A stretch of 64,000 nucleotides of DNA from Streptomyces canus (GCF_030816965.1 NZ_JAUSYQ010000002.1:8546001-8610000), one strand, 5' to 3'; counted from the stretch's first letter, positions 8,499 through 17,334 are shown. The notes: generated by a model not told the origin, from the sequence alone. Program-made: numbers and translations.

Positions 8499-8861
8499 AT
8501 GACTGACAGCCTGCCCGAGGACGTAGCCGACGTGCTCGACCTCGTCCTGAACCCGGACGAGCCTATTCACGTCGTCCTCCGACGGCAGGTGCCTCAATTC
8601 AGGGTGCAATCCCGCTGTGAGTGCGGTTGCGGCACTGCCTACTTCGACCTTGACGCCGACGCGGTGGAGCCCGCGCCAACGGGCCCCGGCACCGTCGTGG
8701 CTGCCGACGTGCAGCTGTTCACCGAAACCGGCGAGTGCCCTGGCGAGGTCCTGGTCTTCGCGCAAGGCGGCTACCTCTCATGGCTGGAGGTCTGCTCTTG
8801 GAGCGATGACGTCGAGGTGAGTCTCGCCGCGGCGCGGCGCTGGCTACAGCCATCGTCCTGA
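8499..8861 (+). CDS. Small hypothetical protein with a CxCGCG motif
   Basis: The start is ATG 8499; the product has 120 aa. It begins MTDSLPEDVADVLDLVLNP and carries SRCECGCGTAYFDL near residue 40, then a beta-rich C-terminal half ending in an amphipathic helix (SLAAARRWLQ). The cluster of three cysteines looks like a metal or structural site, but I do not recognise a named family. It is one of the few non-transposon genes in this part of the window and lies between the IS630 and IS982 remnants with no operon partner. Function is unknown. Confidence 0.55.
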   Translation: MTDSLPEDVADVLDLVLNPDEPIHVVLRRQVPQFRVQSRCECGCGTAYFDLDADAVEPAPTGPGTVVAADVQLFTETGECPGEVLVFAQGGYLSWLEVCSWSDDVEVSLAAARRWLQPSS

Positions 8862-8937
8862 ACCCGAGCCGGTAACAGCCGGCGGTCTCGGACCCTGACG
8901 CCGTCACCACGAGCCGACCGACATCACGAGTTCAAGT

Positions 8938-9597
8938 TCAGTAGTGGTCGTAGGCGGTCAGTGAGCGAAGGACGGCCTGTCCTGTTTGGTCGTTGTGCCA
9001 GATCGCGGCGGTCATGGCGAGGATTCGCTGCATGACACGGGCGACGACGCCGCCTGGCGTGCGCCCTCGGTGCTGTTCGAGATCGAGTTGACCCTTGAAG
9101 GTCTCGTTGACCGACTCGATGACTTGCCGCAACGGCTTGAACAAGGGCGCTCCGGGCCGCTCGGGCTCGCCCTTGCGGGCTGGCTGGCCGCAGCAGCCGG
9201 ATGTCCTGCTCGGCCAGCTCCTGCTCGAAGCCCCTTCCGAAGTAGTTCCTGTCGCCGATCATCGTCTGTCCGGGCCGGTCGGCAACCAGGCCGGGTTCGG
9301 CAGCGAGGAGGTCCAGCAGAGTCTCGCGCTCGTCGGCTTTTGCTCCGGTCAGCGCGAAGGCGACGGGCAGGCCCTGGAGAGTGAACACCAGGTGCAGCCG
9401 CAGGCCCCAGAAGAAGCGGCTGTGACTGGCGCAGTACCCGTACTCGGCCCATCCGGCCAGGTCGGAACGCTTGACGGTCTCGCGTGAACGGCCACATTCC
9501 ACCGGTGTGGAGTCCACGATCCACACGTCGTCCCTCCACACCGAGGTGTCGGTAGCCAGCAGCCGGGCGATGCGCCGAAGCAGTCCGGCGCTCTTAC
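8938..9597 (-). pseudogene. IS982-family transposase, C-terminal segment
   Basis: The minus strand encodes the catalytic two-thirds of an IS982 transposase: SKSAGLLRRIARLLATDTSVW, DDVWIVDSTPVECGRSRETV, ALTGAKADERETLLDLLAAE and IGDRNYFGRGFEQELAE. Near 9170 the similarity changes frame to FKPLRQVIESVNETFKGQL and runs to the normal C-terminus TAYDHY, so a frameshift is present. The upstream end is cut exactly where an IS5-type element has inserted, at 9598. The rest of the gene is found at 10483-10569 and 14175-14363. Confidence 0.85.
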
Positions 9598-10482
9598 TGG
9601 CTCTAACAAAAGCGGGTTGATCATGTGACTGTCTACTTGATCGCTCGTTGATGTGGGCATGGGGAAGCGTCAGTCGCGACCGTGGATCGTGTCGGATGAA
9701 CTGTGGTTGCTCATCGAGCCGTTGCTGCCCGAGCGGCCCCCGAAGCAGGTCGAGGGCAGACCGCGAGTGCCCGATCGTCAAGCCCTGTGCGGGATCTTGT
9801 TCGTCCTGCACACCGGCATCCAGTGGGAGTACCTCCCGCAGGAGCTCGGCTTCGGATCGGGCATGACGTGCTGGAGGCGCCTGGCGGCCTGGAACGAGGC
9901 AGGCGTCTGGGACCAGCTGCATCAGTTGCTGCTGAACAAGCTGCGCTCGAAGAACCAGCTGGACTGGTCGCGGGCGGTGATCGATTCCTCCCATGTCCGG
10001 GCCGCGCGCAGGGGCCCAAAAGCGGGCCCAGCCCGGTCGACCGCGCACGCCCGGGCAGCAAGCACCACATCATCACCGACGGCCAGGGGGTCCCGCTCGC
10101 GGTGTCTTTGACCGGCGGAAACCGCAACGATGTCACCCAACTGCTGCCCCTGTTGGACAAGATCCCCGCAGTGGCCGGAGTCGTCGGGCGGCCGCGCAGA
10201 CGGCCGGACATGCTCTTCGCCGACCGCGGCTACGACCACGACAAGTACCGACGGCTCTTGCGGCAGCGCGGCATCAGGCCCGCGATCGCCGAGCGTGGGC
10301 AGCCGCACGGGACGGGACTGGGCACCTTCCGCTGGGTCGTTGAGCGGACGATCTCCTGGCTGCACGGCTTCCGCCGCTTACGGATCCGCTGGGAACGACG
10401 CGACGACATCCACGAGGCCTTCCTCGGACTTGCCGTCTGCCTGATCACTCACCGGCACGTCCAGAGGCTTTGTTAGGGCCTG
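9598..10482 (+). mobile_element. IS5-family (IS427-like) insertion sequence
   Basis: The element has terminal inverted repeats GGCTCTAACAAA / GGCCCTAACAAA and is flanked by a 4-bp direct repeat TTAC at 9594-9597 and 10483-10486. Removing the element and one TTAC rejoins the IS982 transposase as NKRLRKSAGLLRR with no frame error, which confirms the boundaries to within about a base. It is about 885 bp long. It carries a two-ORF transposase joined by a -1 slippery site. Confidence 0.85.
9653..10476 (+). CDS. IS427-like transposase made by programmed -1 frameshift (orfA-orfB)
   Basis: OrfA starts around 9653-9662 (GKRQSRPWIVSDELWLLIE) and would end at 10111. OrfB (frame -1) continues the catalytic domain (GSKHHIITDGQGVPL, LFADRGYDHDKYRRLL, FRWVVERTISWLHGFRRLR) to 10476. 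The switch point is the heptamer C CCA AAA at 10015-10021, a textbook X XXY YYZ slippery site. Reading through it in -1 gives RGPKSGPSPVDRARPGSK and a complete DDE transposase of about 274 aa. The fused protein should be the active transposase. Codon frame is otherwise clean, so this copy is probably functional. Confidence 0.85.
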
Positions 10483-10569
10483 TTACGCAGTCGCTTGTTG
10501 TAGCCGGGCTGCTGAGGCAGGTAAGGGAAGAGATGCCGCAGGTGGGAACAGGCATGGCGAAGCCACCTG
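10483..10569 (-). pseudogene. IS982-family transposase, middle segment
   Basis: The minus strand reads WLRHACSHLRHLFPYLPQQ followed by PGYNKRLR. This block directly precedes the catalytic domain in IS982 transposases. It is cut on the left by the IS427-like element and on the right by IS256. Confidence 0.85.
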
Positions 10570-10624
10570 GGTCACGTCCGCTGGAGTGGTGTATTGACGG
10601 CCACTCGGTGATCTCGTTTTGAGG

Positions 10625-11094
10625 CTATGCGGTGAGTTCGGTGGGCAGGGCTGTCTCGTCGTTTTCTGACTCGATCGGGTGGAGGCGGGCTTTGGCGAGG
10701 AGTTCGATGCCCATGTAGCGGCGGGCTTCGGTCCATTCGTCGTTCTGCTCGGCGAGGACGGCGCCGACCAGGCGGATCAGGGCGGTGCGGTCGGGGAAGA
10801 TGCCGACCACGTCGGTGCGGCGGCGGATCTCCTTGTTCAGGCGTTCTTGCGGGTTGTTGGACCAGATCTGACGCCAGATCTCGCGCGGGAACGCGGTGAA
10901 CGCCAGCAGGTCGTGCTGCGCTGTGTCCAAGTGGGCTGCGGCCTTGGGGAACTTGGCTTCCAGTGCGTCCAGGACGTGCCGCATCTGCGCCTGGACAGCG
11001 TCGCTGTCGGGCTGTTCGAAGACGGTCCGCAGCAGCGTGGCCACCCAAGGCTGGGCTGATTTCGGAACCTGGCTCAGCAGATTTCGGGCGTAGT
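10625..11094 (-). pseudogene. IS256 (mutator-type) transposase, C-terminal part
   Basis: From the ISAzo13 edge the minus strand reads YARNLLSQVPKSAQPWVATL, then FPREIWRQIWSNNPQERLNK, EIRRRTDVVGIFPDRTALIR and ends RLHPIESENDETALPTELTA. It contains the SNNPQERLNKEIRRR block with the catalytic glutamate of mutator-type transposases. It is separated from its N-terminal half (13272-14040) by the ISAzo13 element; no other defect was noticed. Confidence 0.9.
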
Positions 11095-13268
11095 GAAGCC
11101 GTCAAGAATCAACCTGTTGCTTCGCGATCAGCGGCTCGTTGGCCTGGTATGGCGATCACGGACGAGATGCTGTCCCAACTCGACTGCCGTTTCGCGGTGT
11201 TGCTGCCCCATCTCAACGAGAGGCAGCGGCGTCTCGCGGTGGCGGCCGAGGCACGACTGCTGGGCCACGGCGGGGTGCGCGCCGCCGCCCGGGCAGCGGC
11301 CGTCAGCGAGACCACCGTGCGCCGGGGGATCACGGAACTGGAAGCCGGCAGCGGGCCGCTGCCCGGTGGGCGCATCCGTGCCGACGGCGGAGGCCGTAAA
11401 CCGGTCGAGGAGGTCGACCCCGGCCTGGTGAACGCGCTGATGGCCCTGGTCGAGCCTGATGAGCGCGGTGATCCGGAATCCCCGCTGCGGTGGACGACGA
11501 AGTCGCTGCGTCACCTGGCCGAGGAACTGACCAGGCAGGGGCACCCGGTCTCCGCGCCGACGGTGGGTCGTCTGCTCAAACAGGCCGGTTTCAGCCTGCA
11601 GGGCAACGCCAAGACTCTCGAAGGCACCCAACACCCCGACCGCGACGCCCAGTTTCATTACCTCAACGAGCAGGTCAAACGGCACCAGGCGGCAGGCGAG
11701 CCGGTGATCAGCGTTGACACCAAGAAGCGTGAGCAGATCGGACGCCTGCCCATGGCTGGACGCGAGTGGCGTCCGAAGGGCGACCCGGTGCGGGTCGAGG
11801 ACCATCACTTCTTCTTCAGCGGTCCGAACGTCGAGCAGGCGATCCCGTACGGAATCTACGACATCGCCCACAACACCGGCTGGGTCAACGTCGGGGTCGA
11901 CCACGACACCTCTACCTTCGCCGTGGAGTCGATCCGCCGCTGGTGGAAGGCTCGCGGGCACGATGACCATCCGCACGCCACCCGGCTACTGATCACCGCG
12001 GACGCCGGCGGCTCCAACGGCTACCGCTACCGGGTCTGGAAGAGCGAGCTGGCCGCCCTGGCCGCCGAGACCGGCCTGGCGATCACGGTCTGCCACTTCC
12101 CGCCGGGCACTTCGAAGTGGAACAAGATCGAGCACCGGCTGTTCTCCCACATCACTCACAACTGGCGTGGTCGCCCTCTGACCAGCCACGATGTCGTCAT
12201 CGAGACGATTGCCGCCACCCGGACCCGGGCCGGACTGCGTATCGAGGCCCGCCTGGACCCCGGCGACTACCCCACAGGCATCGCGATCAGCAAGGACCGC
12301 TTCGCCGCCCTGCCCCTGGTCAAGCATGAGGTGCACGGCCAGTGGAACTACACCCTGCTGCCTGAACCCGCCTCGGCGCAGGCCCAGCCCGCTGTCGGTG
12401 AGGCGCACGGCGTCGCCGACCGGCGCCACTCACTCCTGGCCCGTCTGGCCGACCCGCGGCTGACAGGACTGAGTAGCACACAACTCGCCGACTTGTGCGT
12501 CGAGTTGGCCCCACTCCAGGCCGCGCGGGCTCAAGAACGCTACAGCGAACAGCGCGGCGGACGCGCCCGTCGGGCTACCGGCAAACTGCGCGGCAGCAAG
12601 CCGGTGTTCGACGACGCGGCCCGGGTGATACTCACCCTCCTCTACCAGCGGCAGGTCTGCTCGATGAAGCTGCTGAGCGACATGCTGGAGGTCACCCCCA
12701 ACTGCATCGGCCACCTCGTCGCCGAAACCCGGCGCGTCCTGGAAGACCACGGTCACCAGCCCGGATACGCCCCCACCCGCTTCACCACCGAGGCCGAGCT
12801 GCTGGCCTTCCTCGACACGGCAACGACTCCGCCGCGCACCCAGATCATGGAGAGCCTGTCCCATCCGCGCCTGACCGGCATGTCCCATGAGGGCCTCGAC
12901 ACACTCGCCCGGCGCCTCGCCCCACGCCAACTCGCTCAGATCGAACGCGCCTCCTACCAGCGCCGGGGCGCCGACCGCCAGCCGGGCAGCCGCGGCGGCA
13001 TCTTCCCCCAGAAGATCGGCGACAAAGAACGCGTCATCCTCGCCGTCCTCTACCTGCGCAAGCTCTGCACCCTGGACGTCCTCGCCGACGCGCTGGGCGA
13101 CGTGAGCCGGTCCTTGATCGGCAACGTCGTCCGTGAGATCCGACCCCTGCTCATGGAAGCCGGGCACCTCCCGCCACCGGCCACCACCCGCTACCGCACC
13201 GCCGCCGACCTCCTCGCAGCAGCACACAGCGAAGACGACACACCGACAGGTTGATTCTTGACGGCTTC
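11095..13268 (+). mobile_element. ISAzo13-family insertion sequence
   Basis: The element has a perfect 23-bp terminal inverted repeat beginning GAAGCCGTCAAGAATCAACC at each end, flanked by a 3-bp duplication AGT (11092-11094 and 13269-13271). Excision restores the IS256 transposase reading RCRTHYARNLL in frame. It is 2174 bp long. The perfect termini suggest it is the youngest insertion of this stack. Confidence 0.9.
11149..13254 (+). CDS. ISAzo13-family transposase with duplicated C-terminal domain
   Basis: ATG 11149 is chosen because upstream sequence belongs to the terminal repeat and the interrupted IS256 gene. The product has 701 aa. An N-terminal helix-turn-helix (GVRAAARAAAVSETTVRRGI) is followed by a DDE core: VISVDTKKREQIG, LLITADAGGSNGYRYRVWK and FPPGTSKWNKIEHRLFSHI. 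This part, to about residue 415, is the whole usual ISAzo13 transposase. The remaining 280 residues hold two related copies of an about 125-aa module: LARLADPRLTGLSSTQLADL...VILTLLYQRQVCSMKLLSD and MESLSHPRLTGMSHEGLDTL...VILAVLYLRKLCTLDVLAD. Each ends in a helix-turn-helix-like segment and a Tyr/Phe-rich tail. The frame is intact. Confidence 0.85.
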   Translation: MAITDEMLSQLDCRFAVLLPHLNERQRRLAVAAEARLLGHGGVRAAARAAAVSETTVRRGITELEAGSGPLPGGRIRADGGGRKPVEEVDPGLVNALMALVEPDERGDPESPLRWTTKSLRHLAEELTRQGHPVSAPTVGRLLKQAGFSLQGNAKTLEGTQHPDRDAQFHYLNEQVKRHQAAGEPVISVDTKKREQIGRLPMAGREWRPKGDPVRVEDHHFFFSGPNVEQAIPYGIYDIAHNTGWVNVGVDHDTSTFAVESIRRWWKARGHDDHPHATRLLITADAGGSNGYRYRVWKSELAALAAETGLAITVCHFPPGTSKWNKIEHRLFSHITHNWRGRPLTSHDVVIETIAATRTRAGLRIEARLDPGDYPTGIAISKDRFAALPLVKHEVHGQWNYTLLPEPASAQAQPAVGEAHGVADRRHSLLARLADPRLTGLSSTQLADLCVELAPLQAARAQERYSEQRGGRARRATGKLRGSKPVFDDAARVILTLLYQRQVCSMKLLSDMLEVTPNCIGHLVAETRRVLEDHGHQPGYAPTRFTTEAELLAFLDTATTPPRTQIMESLSHPRLTGMSHEGLDTLARRLAPRQLAQIERASYQRRGADRQPGSRGGIFPQKIGDKERVILAVLYLRKLCTLDVLADALGDVSRSLIGNVVREIRPLLMEAGHLPPPATTRYRTAADLLAAAHSEDDTPTG

Positions 13269-13271
13269 AGT

Positions 13272-14040
13272 GGGTTCGGCACCGCTGCCGCGATGAACCG
13301 GGCAGGACCGCACCGATCGCGTTCACCAGGCCGGTGTGCGCGTCGGAGACGACCAGCTGGACCCCGGACAGGCCGCGGGCGGTCAGGGAGCGCAGGAAGG
13401 CGAGCCAGCCGGCACCGTCCTCGCAGGTGGCGACGTCGATGCCGAGGATCTCGCGGTGCCCGTCGGCGTTCACTCCGACCGCGATCAGCGCGTGGACGTT
13501 GATGATCCGGCCGCCCTCGCGGACCTTCTGGGTCAGCGCGTCCACCCAGACGAACGCGTAGGGTCCGGCGTCGAGCGGCCGGTTGCGGAACGCCGCGATC
13601 TGCTCGTCCAGGTGTTTCGCCATCGCGCTGACCTGCGACTTCGACAGCTGGGTGACGCCCAGGGAGGCGGCGAGTTTCTCGACCCGGCGGGTGGAGACAC
13701 CGAGCAGGTAGGCGGTCGCGACCACCGAGATCAGGGCCTGTTCGGCTCGTCGGCGGCGTTCGAGGAGCCAGTGAGGGAAGTAACTGCCCTGGCGCAGTTT
13801 GGGGACGGCCAGTTCGACGGTGCCGGCCCTCGTGTCCCACTCGCGTGGGCGGTAGCCGTTGCGGTGGTTGACGCGTTCGTCGCTGACCTGGCCGTATTCG
13901 GCATTGCAGAGGGCGTCGGCCTCCGCGGACATGAGCGCGTCGGCGAACGTCTTGACCATCGCGCGCAGCAGATCGGGACTCGCCGCGGCGAGGTTGTCTT
14001 CCGCGAGGGCGTGCAGGGGCAGACTGTCAGGTGCGGTCAT
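13272..14040 (-). pseudogene. IS256 (mutator-type) transposase, N-terminal part
   Basis: The start is ATG at 14040 on the minus strand (MTAPDSLPLHALAEDNLAAA). Typical mutator-type blocks follow: NHRNGYRPREWDTRAGTVEL, VPKLRQGSYFPHWLLERRRR, LSKSQVSAMAKHLDEQIAAF, VWVDALTQKVREGG and LVVSDAHTGLVNAIGAVLPG. The first two catalytic aspartates are in the VDALTQKV and SDAHTG motifs. It breaks at RQRCRTH at the ISAzo13 insertion and continues at 11094. Intact apart from the insertion. Confidence 0.9.
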
Positions 14041-14174
14041 CGTGCTGATCTCCTTCGAGGCTTCGACACTTCGAAGATCAGCCGGTGGCCGTTCATCTAT
14101 GCGGGCACCATCCCGATGCCGGAGCAAACCCCCGGATCAGGTCGAACCCGTACACCCCTTCCCTGGACGCAACC

Positions 14175-14363
14175 GCCACCTGGCCTCGGAGGTGAAGCCG
14201 AGCATGGCCTGCATCACACCGCCAGTGTGACCAGCTCGGCGTCAGTAAGCTTCGGGGCGATCCCCACGGCCGGACGCCATGGCGCGAGATGCGGAGACGC
14301 CTTCAGCAGGTCGTCGGTCTTCACATAGAGTGCGGTTGCGAGGGTGTCCAACTCTGTCTTCAC
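14175..14363 (-). pseudogene. IS982-family transposase, N-terminal segment
   Basis: On the minus strand GTG 14363 begins VKTELDTLATALYVKTDDLL followed by ASPHLAPWRPAVGIAPKLTD and AELVTLAV, the standard IS982 N-terminus. A 2-bp insertion (GTGTGATG in place of GTGATG) shifts the frame just before MQAMLGFTSEARW, which continues into the segment at 10569. The gene was therefore already broken by a frameshift, here or at 9170, besides the two element insertions. Confidence 0.85.
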
Positions 14364-14438
14364 AAACTGACGTTGGACGCCCTCGTCCCATGCGCGCAGC
14401 CGATCCCTTGAGGTCGATCATTCACGTGGGTACGGCAG

Positions 14439-14957
14439 CTACTGCTCCTTGGCGGAGGGCCGTCGCACCTCGAAGTGGAAGCATCCGTATTCCAGTGCCC
14501 TGACGTGTAGGAGCACCACGTCCGGATCGTCGAACGCATCGTCGAAGGCTGCATCGAAGCCAGTCGTGGCGTCGGCCGGAATCTCCAGAAGGCGGCCACC
14601 TGCGATATGGCCCCGGGCGTCATAGCGGCGCACGGTACGTAGTGCACCCGGCCGAGCGAATGGGTAGTTCTCGCTGGGGGTGAACCCGCCGCAGTCGTCG
14701 GCATGGATGAAGACGGGACCCTGTTCGTCGTACGCGCCCGGATCTGCACCCCTCGCGGCGGCCCAGCGACGCAACGGAGCGTACGAAACCAGGGCAATCC
14801 GCTCGCCGAGCCTGATGGGGCGCAGGCAGCAGCGCAGCGGCGAGCCCACGTCGTCGCCGGTCGTGATGTACGAGGCGCAGGGACGGCCCGCGTCGTCGAC
14901 AACCCGCAACTCCTTCAGGACGGCGGTGTCAACGGGGAGCACGGTGTATCTGGTCAT
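14439..14957 (-). CDS. DUF1203-family protein
   Basis: ATG 14957 (MTRYTVLPVDTAVLKELRVV) is preferred over upstream in-frame starts because homology of the family begins there; the product has 172 aa. The sequence shows the usual DUF1203 layout: a central Cys-Arg-rich strand region with LRCCLRPIRLGERIALVSY, then GPVFIHADDCGGF, a middle block PGALRTVRRYDARGHIAGGR and a C-terminal HVRALEYGCFHFEVRRP. The biochemical role of DUF1203 proteins is unknown. It stands alone between IS remnants; the next minus-strand gene upstream is far away. The end of the gene lies about 75 bp from the IS982 remnant, so it may be ancestral chromosomal sequence. Confidence 0.75.
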   Translation of the reverse strand: MTRYTVLPVDTAVLKELRVVDDAGRPCASYITTGDDVGSPLRCCLRPIRLGERIALVSYAPLRRWAAARGADPGAYDEQGPVFIHADDCGGFTPSENYPFARPGALRTVRRYDARGHIAGGRLLEIPADATTGFDAAFDDAFDDPDVVLLHVRALEYGCFHFEVRRPSAKEQ

Positions 14958-15149
14958 GTGCCCATGCTGGATCGACACACGGGCGGCTGCTGGCAGGAAA
15001 CGGACGTCATGTTGGTGCGCACCCACGCAGATGGCCGGCCGGAAACGTCACCCCCCGCTGAACGCAGGCCGCCTACGCTCGCCGACCCCTTGGAATCGAT
15101 CATCGTACGTCCAGCAGTCCGGGCGTCATCGCAGCTCAGAAGGGATGTG

Positions 15150-15688
15150 AACTGATGTAACCGGGCGTCAAGCTCAGGATAGCCAGCCGGTGCAAGTCCG
15201 GTCCGGGGAGACGCCAGGGTCCCCGGTAGCTGACTCCCGGCGTCGTTCGAGAGGGCGGCGTCGAAGTGGAGTGACAAGCGCCCCGCGGGGGTGTGCAACC
15301 GACCAGTCCGCAACATGAAGTGAAGCCTGCAGCGTCGTCAATTCCACCCCGCCTCGTGGGGCGGGCCAAGGAGGAGCCGAGCCTGTGATGAGTGGGCGAA
15401 GGCCATGGAAGGCGTCCGGGAACCTGGAGCGGTCGCCGAAGAACCTCCCGGCGTAAGGGGCGTGGAAAGGTCGGAAGGTTGTCCTGGGAACTGGAGAGGG
15501 CCTCCTCGGCCCTGGGTTTGCGGCCCGGGAGCGTGGCTCGCCTATAACCGGCGGAACCGGGAAGTGGCGGGCTGTCGAGAGGCAGTCGGAGGGGGCAGTA
15601 GTAGTGCGGATCGGCGGGACCACACAACCCGCCGGGAGCGAAGGGCCCCTGCTTCATCGGTGCGTGCGTGTGCAGGGAGGAGACTCGG
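15150..15688 (+). ncRNA. 5' RNA region of a degraded group II intron
   Basis: This is a structured, non-coding stretch with group II intron features of the type seen in actinomycetes (GTGCAAGTCCGGTCCGGGGA, then a domain I-like series of stems). It leads directly into the start of a maturase ORF at 15689. The 5' boundary was not found. The intron has lost its 3' half, including domain V. Confidence 0.55.
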
Positions 15689-15873
15689 GTGAGTGCCGGA
15701 TCGGCTAGTTCCGCCCGCCGGAAGGACGGTGTCGCCAGGCCGGATGGCCGTCCTTTGGACAAGGTCCGTGCCCTGCAGTGGACGCTGTACCGCTGTGCCA
15801 AGCAAGAACCCGAACGCCGGTTCCATGCCCTGTATGGCCACCTCCACCGCATGGGCGTTTTGTGGCCAGCATG
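15689..15873 (+). pseudogene. Group II intron RT/maturase, N-terminal stub
   Basis: GTG 15689 is preceded by GGGAGGAGA. The translation VSAGSASSARRKDGVARPDG continues to VRALQWTLYRCAKQEPERRF and HALYGHLHRMGVLW, the standard N-terminus of a class of actinobacterial intron RTs. After VLWPA the sequence switches without a stop into an unrelated oxidoreductase tail, so only about 60 residues of the RT are left and no RT catalytic block survives. Confidence 0.75.
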
Positions 15874-16063
15874 CCACACCTGGACGGCGACGCCCGGCAG
15901 CCATCTGCTCAGTGCGCGGGCCACCGACGCCGAGGGCCACACCCAGCCCCTGGACCAGCCGTGGAACCGCGGCGGCTTCGCCAACAACCTCGTCCAGCGG
16001 GTCCCCGTGCTCTGCCTCGACCCCGACTCCGACCAGGACCAGGACCAGGACGACGTCAGCTGA
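15874..16063 (+). pseudogene. C-terminal tail of a molybdopterin (sulfite oxidase-like) oxidoreductase
   Basis: In the same frame as the RT stub, the sequence continues as TWTATPGSHLLSARATDAEG and QPLDQPWNRGGFANN, the end of the Mo-co dimerisation domain of sulfite oxidase-type enzymes, then an Asp-rich tail and a stop at 16061. The N-terminal 350 or so residues, with the molybdenum cofactor site, are absent. The junction with the intron stub looks like a deletion that swept away the intron 3' end and most of the oxidoreductase gene. Its last bases overlap the convergent GH64 gene. Confidence 0.65.
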
Positions 16064-17252
16064 ACGGATCCAGCGTGACGTAGGCCTGTTGGGGATTTCC
16101 GTCGTGCACGAGCGACTCGTAGTTCCCGACGTCGTCGAACGCGAACGCGTAGGACTTGCCGTCGGCCATCCGCGCGTGGATCTTGCGGGCGTAGTGGTTG
16201 GTCACCACGTCCTGGTAGAAGTTCGCCGAGGTGGTGTCCGGCTGGTTGGGATTGACCAGGAGCGTGGAGCGGTTGAAGCCCGCGCACAAGGTGCGTGAGA
16301 TCGGACCGCGTACCAGGTCGTTGGGGGCGTCGAGCCGCTTGTAGCAGCCGAAGATGCTGTCCGAGTCGGGCTTCTGGAAGCTGGTGACGACCGATCCGGC
16401 GCTGTTGGTGAAGTTCATGACGTCACCGGAGACCCGGCCGTAGTACTTCGTGTTCGGCTGGTCGGCGAAGGGCGTCACTATCAGCGTCGACGAACTGTAC
16501 TTCTGCCACACGCGGTTGACGTAGTCGTCCATGACGGTGGCGGGCAGCGCGCCCGCCTCGATGCCGTGGCCGGGCGCGAGGGCCCGCAGGACAGTGCCGT
16601 CGGAGCGGGTCTGGATCAGATTGGCCCAGCCGCCAGGCTGACCCCGAAGGGCGTTGAAGAATCCGGTGTATCCGCCCGGCTTGAGGTGGCCGGTGTTCTT
16701 CGTCGTCCCGTCGGCGAGCTGGACTCCGACGGCGTACGGGGCGGAGAACATGTCGACCTGTGTGCTGTTGATCCACAGTCCGGCGTCGTTGAGTGTGTAC
16801 TCGGACCAGTTGAAGAGGATGTTGCGGTTGGGGTCGCTCGGATTCTGCACGGCCGGCTGCACGAGACCGCCGGTCGTCAGCCGGAAGTCGAGCTTCTGCC
16901 CGTAGGAGAAGTAGATCCGTCCGGAGAACTTGGGGATCCGGATGGTCTTCGACTGCCCGTTGGCCGGTCCCGCGATCGACGCGTCAGGCGCGGGCGTCGG
17001 CGGATTGCCGCCCGCCGGCCAGGCGTGGAACGTGCCGTTTGCGTCGGCCCAGCCTTGCTGGCCCGTCGACAGCAGTGTTCCGAGGTCGTAGATGTAGACC
17101 GGGTCGCTGCGGCCGGAGTTGTTCGTGAACGTCAGCGGGATGGTCGCCGGGACCGCGGCCTCGGCCCGGGACGGGGACCCGAACGTCATCAGTCCCGCGG
17201 TGAGGGTGGCGGCGGCCATCGCCAAGGCCCGCCATCGAAGTCTTCTGGTCAC
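16056..17252 (-). CDS. Secreted GH64 endo-beta-1,3-glucanase
   Basis: GTG 17252 is selected because AAGGAGG lies 6 bases before it; an ATG at 17258 would overlap that ribosome binding site. A signal peptide (RLRWRALAMAAATLTAGLMT, cut near AEAAVPA) is followed by an about 370-aa GH64 domain with the thaumatin-like beta-sandwich: TIPLTFTNNSGRSDPVYIYD, FSGRIYFSYGQKLDFRL, NWSEYTLNDAGLWINSTQVD and SAPYAVGVQL. GH64 enzymes release laminari-pentaose from beta-1,3-glucan using Glu/Asp catalysts; the E of NWSEYTL and the D of TQVDMFS lie in the expected catalytic region. A LacI/CebR-like palindrome sits 83 bp upstream. Its neighbour, the GH55-like enzyme, probably acts on the same polymer. Confidence 0.85.
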   Translation of the reverse strand: MTRRLRWRALAMAAATLTAGLMTFGSPSRAEAAVPATIPLTFTNNSGRSDPVYIYDLGTLLSTGQQGWADANGTFHAWPAGGNPPTPAPDASIAGPANGQSKTIRIPKFSGRIYFSYGQKLDFRLTTGGLVQPAVQNPSDPNRNILFNWSEYTLNDAGLWINSTQVDMFSAPYAVGVQLADGTTKNTGHLKPGGYTGFFNALRGQPGGWANLIQTRSDGTVLRALAPGHGIEAGALPATVMDDYVNRVWQKYSSSTLIVTPFADQPNTKYYGRVSGDVMNFTNSAGSVVTSFQKPDSDSIFGCYKRLDAPNDLVRGPISRTLCAGFNRSTLLVNPNQPDTTSANFYQDVVTNHYARKIHARMADGKSYAFAFDDVGNYESLVHDGNPQQAYVTLDPFS

Positions 17253-17334
17253 TCTCATCCTCCTTGATGGGGGGATTCCAGGACGGGGGATTCCAACCAA
17301 GTGGATTCCTGCGGACGGGAGCTGTGCGGTCTTC

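Larger units (their letters stand above)
10570..14174 (-). mobile_element. IS256-family element, itself interrupted by ISAzo13
   Basis: The ends GGTCACGTCC and GGTTGCGTCC (as read inward) are flanked by an identical 8-bp repeat GCCACCTG at 10562-10569 and 14175-14182. IS256 elements make 8-9 bp duplications. Excising the element with one repeat restores the IS982 reading SEARWLRHA. A subterminal inverted repeat (CGGCCAC..GG.TGATCT) occurs at both ends. Without the nested ISAzo13 element it would be about 1430 bp, normal for the family. Confidence 0.85.
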
